A stretch of 64,000 nt of DNA. Source: Pogonophryne albipinna (taxonomy: Eukaryota > Chordata > Actinopteri > Perciformes > Artedidraconidae). The notes under the pieces were generated by a model. It ran no database searches, was not told the DNA's origin, and was given only the letters and a program-made list of their open reading frames with translations. The position numbers and the translations under genes were made by a program. The stretch covers positions 25,828,147 to 25,892,146 of the forward strand of contig CM053260.1 of assembly GCA_028583405.1 (NCBI GenBank), read 5' to 3'. This document shows positions 61,008 through 64,000 of the stretch, in pieces. Numbering within the stretch: position 1 is the first letter of the stretch; every line of letters starts with the position of its first letter.

Positions 61008-61755
61008 TCAGCATCACGGAGGCAAACAGGAGGGAATAAATATGGAAAAACAAGAAACCACATACATGTTTATGCTTTGTCAGAACAGTTTGCAGTTGCT
61101 AGGTGACGTGATTTCCCCCAGATTCTTCCAGAAAGATCTCTAATAGACTAATTTAGGGAAGCCCTGAGAGGCCAATGAGAGAAAAACATAACTAATAAAC
61201 AAGAAAATGATTTAGAACACTTGAAAATGCTTTTCCGGGTTAAAGGTGGGGTAGGTAATTTTGGAGAAACCAGCTCGAGTGCGCTAGAATTTGAAAATAC
61301 ACAGCCGGAAAAAATCTGCCACTTCCTTACAGAGCCCCTCCTCCAACACACACGAACGCGCACATGACCAATGAGGGCACGAGATAAGTTTGTGCACAGA
61401 TGGAAGGCTGACAGGCAGGTAGGCCATCCAGTTACTTTAGCTGGGCCGGCTCAGATGATTGGTCGTGCTTTTTACAGCGCCACGGCTTCCACAGGGGAGA
61501 TTTAATGTATTTATTGTCAAAGCATTTAATGTATTCATTGCTATCGGGATGTTAAGAGCATTCCATGGAATATAACAAAAAGTGTATCTCGAGCCGGTTT
61601 CTCAAACTTACCTACCCCACCTTTAAGATTACTTTAAAAAAAAAAACTTTTAATAAGTGAATTTGTTTTTTTATCATTGTATTTAGTTTTAATGTAATTC
61701 TCATTTCAGCCACAAGAGGCTCCACTGCATCACTACCTCTTGTTCCTAATATACT
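61008..61755 (+). repeat. Tandem duplication, copy 1 (interrupted by MITE)
   Basis: ACGGAGGCAAACAGG, TGTTTATGCTTTGTCAGAAC, AGTTTGCAGTTGCTAGGTGA, GGAAGCCCTGAGAGGCC and (after the MITE) ATTTCAGCCACAAGAGGC all recur in copy 2 at 61826-62205. Copy 1 is split at 61244-61622 by the MITE. Confidence 0.85.
61244..61622. mobile_element. TTAA MITE (piggyBac-like)
   Basis: AGGTGGGGTAGGTAA (left) and TTACCTACCCCACCT (right) are perfect 15-bp inverted ends. TTAA flanks both sides (61240-61243, 61623-61626). No coding sequence. The empty site is visible in copy 2 of the surrounding duplication near 62090-62110. Confidence 0.9.
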
Positions 61756-61825
61756 GTAAGACTTAAATCCTTAGTTTCTCCATGCACTCTGAATTTAAAC
61801 ACATTACTTATATCTAATTTATATT

Positions 61826-62205
61826 ACGGAGGCAAACGGGGGAATACATATGGATAAATAAGAAACCACGTACGTGTTTATGCTTTGTCAGAACAGTTTG
61901 CAGTTGCTAGGTGACGTGATTTCAGATGCTTTTGGTTGGGCTGTGGGTTTAAAATGATAACAGATGTCTAATGTTATAATCTAATATTGACTTATTTACG
62001 GAAGCCCTGAGAGGCCTACGAGCGAAAATAAGTTAGGTCGTAAACATAATTTATAAACGAGTAAATTATTCAGAACAGTTGAAAAAAGGTTTTCCAGGAT
62101 AACATTACTTTTTTAACAGTAATAGGGGAAAATGTGTTTTTGTTTTGATGTTCTTATTTCAGCCACAAGAGGCGCAATTGCACTACTACCTCTTGTTAAA
62201 AACAT
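61826..62205 (+). repeat. Tandem duplication, copy 2 (uninterrupted)
   Basis: Second copy of 61008-61755 without the MITE. It starts ACGGAGGCAAACGGG and ends GCCACAAGAGGCGCAATTGC and CTACCTCTTGTT. The two copies differ by scattered substitutions and small indels, including an extra segment near 61925-61985, so the duplication is not recent. Confidence 0.85.
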
Positions 62206-63949
62206 ATTTTGCACAGCTATTCACAGATTATTGTTATAGTATTAAATAGTCAGCAGCCAGTAATAATAATAATAAGCTTAACGAAGTACATATTTGAAAA
62301 ATAGAAGAAAGGACCTGACTACCTATAACCTAAAAAATAGACCAGGCCAGAAATAAACAACTATTCTGATGATTCTTGTTCTGACCTGCATCAGAGGGTT
62401 TCCATACTTATTTTGCAGATTTATTTTGTAATAGTAGGTGTTGTTTCCAGTGGAAACACGGGTTGAATTGCAACACAGCAGCTCCATTGTTTTGTTTCTT
62501 ATAGGACAAGTGCATACTGATGAAGAAGCCCGTTTTAATTTCTCCTCTGTTACCTTGGGGGAAATCTAAGATACTAGATCTATATTCCGACCCGACAGTG
62601 TAGCGCAGTCACTTGAAGGGAACAAATATGTCTAATTGTCAGTGATTGATTTGTTGGGCCTCAGTTCCCCCCAGCACACGCCATGTATTGACCCAACAGT
62701 CACCTGACATTTCCATGTAATCTTCAACTGGGTAAACAGCAGCTCAGGGGACAAGAAGATGCTCGGGGCCGCTTCTTAGCCGAGGGGAAAATAGCGAGTG
62801 TGAACATCCTCCTGGTCGCCGACGGGGGTGTGAGCTCATACTGGGAGGGTGATATTTACAGGACACTGAGATAAGTGGATAAGTGGAAGCTGTTGGAAGC
62901 TACTATATCAGAATATTTCCTGGCCTCTCCTCCGAAAAGAAAAGCTGGGTGACTTTGAAGGGGCATCTTCCAGGGCTCTGGCTCCCTGCTGCGAGAGCAA
63001 CTGCTTTCTGCAGGATTTAATAAGAAGCTGAGAAACGTGGTGACGAAACACGGCTGCCGGCCTTTGGGATATTTTTAGTTTGGGCCGCCTATGTCGGGGG
63101 AAGTCATCGCCCAGCTCTAATAATTGGAATTACCATAGTTTGCAGACTAATCCATCAACATTAGCAAGAGGGTGTCACTGGCAGTGTTTGGGGCAGCGCA
63201 GACGCAGGTGTCCTTGTGTGCCTGAATTATCACCTGAGCAAATAATGCACCTGAGCTGGAGACGCAGCAGAAGATTTGCATGTTTGCCGTGGGGAAATGA
63301 AGTGTATTGAGCTTTGTTGACTGGCTTAGACAGCTGCTGTCAAAGCGGACTCTCCCTATACTAATGATGCACATCATTCACCACATTATTAGATTGTTTG
63401 TCTTCCCAGTTGGGTACCAATGGCTACATTACATGATCCGTCTGAGGCACATAAAGCACATCTAATTTGCTCTTCTTTTCAAAGAATATAACATGTAGGA
63501 TATTTATTAATGCCCACTTATAATTGGATAGCTCAAAGAAAAACAAATCATCCGGGGATGTTGATACCATTGAGGACAATGTCAATATACATATGTCCTC
63601 AAAGCTGCTTGGAATTACATTTATTTAGTTTGCTTCAAAGGCTGATCCAGATTTATTGTTTTTCACCAAACATGCTCATGGTCACAATGATCATTTTAAT
63701 TATAAATATCAATGCCAAACGTTTCATTTTGCTTTTATACAGAACCAACAATGAATTAACTTAAGAAAATAAAATGTTGTTTTTCTAAATAAGATAATTG
63801 ATTACAACTTTGAGGAATATTTTCATCTGGAAAAAGTTGTCTGTTTTTCAGAGATCCCAAAACTCCCCAGAGAAGCTCTCATTTACTTCCAGTCTAAATA
63901 GGTTTGTGTGTCAGAACTTGTATCTTGTAGACTAATAACAATACTCTAT
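62206..63949 (+). other. chl1 intron 24 (continues); no coding signal
   Basis: No further chl1 exon was recognised: neither the membrane-proximal segment nor the transmembrane helix is present. They are expected beyond the right edge. Confidence 0.55.
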
Positions 63950-64000
63950 AATTGAAGCATGTGAACATGTCACAGTAGAGGCACAAAATACAAGTATGAA
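63950..64000. repeat. Interspersed-repeat fragment at the right edge
   Basis: GAAGCATGTGAACATGTCAC followed by AGTAGAGGCACAAAATACAA matches the fragment near 5709-5755. It is cut by the window end. Confidence 0.5.

Noticed and set aside
63852..63900. Possible alternative terminal exon of chl1 (acceptor TGTTTTTCAG, then 16 codons and TAG)
   Set aside because: It would follow exon 24 in frame and give a soluble form, but there is no polyadenylation signal nearby, no protein similarity, and a repeat follows; too weak to call.

Overview
The window is vertebrate nuclear DNA, almost certainly from a teleost fish. It has small GT-AG exons in long AT-rich introns, heavy microsatellite content, tRNA-derived SINEs, several LINE types and many short DNA transposons (hAT, PIF/Harbinger-like, piggyBac-like TTAA elements and a Crypton remnant). 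No bacterial-style genes, operons, CRISPR arrays, rRNA genes or functional tRNA genes were seen.

One protein-coding gene dominates, on the + strand from about 23.87 kb to beyond the right edge: chl1, the close homolog of L1, a neuronal cell-adhesion receptor of the L1 family. I read 24 coding exons, about 1,057 codons. They encode a signal peptide, six Ig domains with all six cysteine pairs intact, four fibronectin type III domains, and then two small cassette exons forming a Ser/Thr/Pro-rich stalk. Each Ig or FN3 domain is split over two exons and domains meet at phase-1 junctions, as expected for this family. The transmembrane helix, cytoplasmic tail and stop codon are not in the window. 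A 21-nt in-frame microexon lies between Ig2 and Ig3, just upstream of two very long TG tracts.

Layout: 1-23.87 kb has no recognisable coding gene (possibly 5' intergenic DNA or a 5'-UTR intron). It holds an RTE/Rex3-like LINE tail (15.06 kb), a triple-nested hAT/hAT/L2 insertion (19.1-20.5 kb) and an antisense LINE with a long reverse-transcriptase ORF (21.0-22.8 kb). 23.87-48.25 kb holds coding exons 1-21. Its introns carry an old hAT, an internally duplicated intron 4, TG microsatellites, a piggyBac-like element filled by a 37-bp minisatellite, two clean hAT elements with perfect 8-bp target duplications, and a 2.9-kb antisense LINE in intron 17. Intron 21 (48.25-56.92 kb) contains a hAT, a degraded Crypton-type tyrosine-recombinase element with two lox-like palindromes, a Harbinger-like element with a nested hAT, a SINE and another hAT. 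Exon 22 is at 56.9 kb. Intron 22 holds a hAT carrying an acidic 12-bp repeat. Exons 23 and 24 lie at 60.1 and 60.9 kb. After them comes a tandem duplication, one copy of which has received a TTAA-type MITE.

The most interesting observations are the two same-orientation lox-like palindromes around the tyrosine-recombinase remnant, the putative stalk cassette exons, and the microexon next to UG-rich pre-mRNA tracts. Exon calls come from reading frame, splice signals and remembered L1-family conservation. No alignment or transcript data were available.
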